A stretch of DNA of 64,000 nt from Prosthecobacter vanneervenii (GTDB taxonomy: Bacteria > Verrucomicrobiota > Verrucomicrobiia > Verrucomicrobiales > Verrucomicrobiaceae). The stretch lies in the NCBI RefSeq assembly GCF_014203095.1, contig NZ_JACHIG010000013.1, positions 121,450-185,449 of the forward strand. The letters are read 5' to 3'. Below, in pieces: positions 63,231-64,000 of the stretch. The notes under the pieces were generated by a model. The model searched no databases and had not been told where the DNA came from. It worked only from the letters and a program-made list of their open reading frames with translations. Within the stretch, counting starts at the first letter, position 1, and each line of letters opens with the position of its first letter. The translations under genes were made by a program, and so were the position numbers.

Positions 63231-64000
63231 TTGACGGTTGTTTGGCCGGAGTTCCGGAGGGCTGGTAAAAGATTGATGGTAAAAGATGATGAGCCGGAGG
63301 TTTGAACCACTGACTTTCACTGATGAATGCTGGAGCTGAATGGAGGGAGGGTGAGACAACCGGACAATGAGACAATCAGATGTGGAGCGATGGGGACGTT
63401 TGATTTTGTCGCAGAGGGGCAGAGGTGCAGAGGGAGCGGAGTGGGGGAGTTGATGGTGGTTGAAAAAGTGAGCCGAAAGAAAGGCGGAGGAGTGGCCTAC
63501 GGAAAACGCGGAAGGCACGGAAAGGCCTGAACTGTGAACCACTCATAGCAGAGGCCAGAACCGAGCCATGATGCTGAATACACGCTTTCCCAGAGTGGAA
63601 GCTGGGGAGAAGACTGTTGGACAATGAGACAATCAGATGGGCCCGTTCTTCGCTCTGCGAGCTACGAAGGGTGCGCTTCGCGCAGAGATTTGCACCGCAG
63701 AGGCTGGAACGCCGCAGAGAGGGGAATGTTGAGAGACTGGCCGGAAATGAGGGGCGGAGGATTTTTGCACCGCCCATCCTTCGCTTATCCCCCTTCGCTA
63801 AAGCTTCGGAGGCCAGGCAGAGATTGGAAAAACGCAGAGGGGGCTGGTGATTGAGATGCGGTGGGGGAGTTGAGGGGAAGATGCGGAGTGCTTTTGTTGA
63901 TTATTTGCACCCTTCTCTGAAAAAGCCGGTCAAGTAAAAAGTCATCGTACGCAGGGGCTGGGGAGTGATTGAGCGCGGATGAATGAGTTCGCCGCAAAGC
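63016..64000. repeat. Repeat-rich non-coding region
   Basis: No credible gene is seen in these 985 bases. They contain three copies of a 47-base element (63024-63070, 63184-63230, 63641-63687; each begins GCCCGT and has CTCTGCG...CGCAGAG arms), a 21-base direct repeat (63362-63382 and 63619-63639), a related CTTCGCTAAAGCTTCGGAGG string near 63793, and many short purine-rich CCGCAGAG-type words. Short open frames exist on both strands but look like repeat readthrough. No transposase, inverted terminal repeats or target duplication were found. Confidence 0.85.

Noticed and set aside
62924..63305. Short plus-strand frames after the Pro-rich gene
   Set aside because: They arise from the 160-base duplication read out of frame and have no start signals.
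63016..64000. CRISPR array or insertion sequence
   Set aside because: Repeats are irregularly spaced and few, spacers are not uniform, and no transposase or terminal inverted repeats are seen.

Overview
The window looks like the chromosome of a Gram-negative member of the PVC superphylum, most likely Verrucomicrobia (Prosthecobacter or Verrucomicrobium-like). The evidence is the gene content: DUF1549/DUF1553, DUF1501 and planctomycete-type cytochrome (PSC1) proteins, PVC-type CxxCH heme/dehydrogenase-fold proteins, several secreted esterases and a sulfatase, ceramidase-like hydrolases, and sparse Shine-Dalgarno sequences. Base composition is fairly uniform and GC-rich, and coding density is very high. 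I see no phage, transposase, CRISPR array, rRNA or tRNA. Assignment to a taxon is inference from gene families only.

Layout. 1-6689 holds a module of four secreted proteins (DUF1553 C-terminus, PPC-domain protein, PSC1-WD40 protein, DUF1501). 6723-13322 holds two ceramidase-like proteins flanking RidA, a VanX-like dipeptidase and a heme-binding propeller protein. 13330-15489 is a histidine kinase/response regulator pair, divergent from a very large YHYH/EF-hand/PEBP protein and a coupled sulfatase (15602-20175). 20202-29530 holds secreted or metabolic enzymes (glycosidase-like, FMN oxidase, TruD, metallophosphoesterase, CBM9-like, CehA/McbA PHP hydrolase, FAD oxidoreductase). 29531-32848 (minus strand) holds a mini-RNase III-like protein and a BlaI/M56 pair whose M56 protein carries secretin-like repeats. 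33027-38830 holds gap, MFS, rarD, ddl and a D-aminoacylase-like gene. 38831-46466 is mainly minus strand: an LtaS/MdoB-type transferase, a glycosyltransferase 9, a phosphoesterase, folA, a beta-CASP nuclease and a CHASE2 protein; a small plus-strand TRASH/YHS-like gene (40998-41285) lies within it. 46497-50812 (minus strand) is mcsA-mcsB-clpC, a protein arginine phosphorylation/degradation unit. 50897-62158 holds HAD, SGNH, fdhA, a DUF2959 lipoprotein, a glutaredoxin-like protein, a hybrid kinase, two esterases, a Zn peptidase and a propeller. 62248-64000 holds one Pro-rich protein, then about 1 kb of repeat-rich non-coding DNA.

Regulation that can be read directly. (1) Four tandem 11-bp GCTGA-type repeats lie between the response regulator and the YHYH gene. 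Two more, one of them identical over all 11 bases, lie upstream of the metallophosphoesterase 8 kb away. This is the geometry of an OmpR/PhoB-family box and suggests a small phosphate- or surface-related regulon. (2) Two BlaI-type dyads sit in and beside a predicted promoter for the blaI/M56 operon. (3) Clear intrinsic terminators follow gap and fdhA, and a probable one follows folA.

The strongest candidates for undescribed biology are the BlaI-controlled M56 protease fused to three STN-like repeats, the phased-repeat regulon whose three proteins share Gly/Lys-rich tracts, and the six-EF-hand YHYH-PEBP protein. The 102-residue Mini-III-like RNase and the McsA/McsB/ClpC unit outside Firmicutes are also notable.
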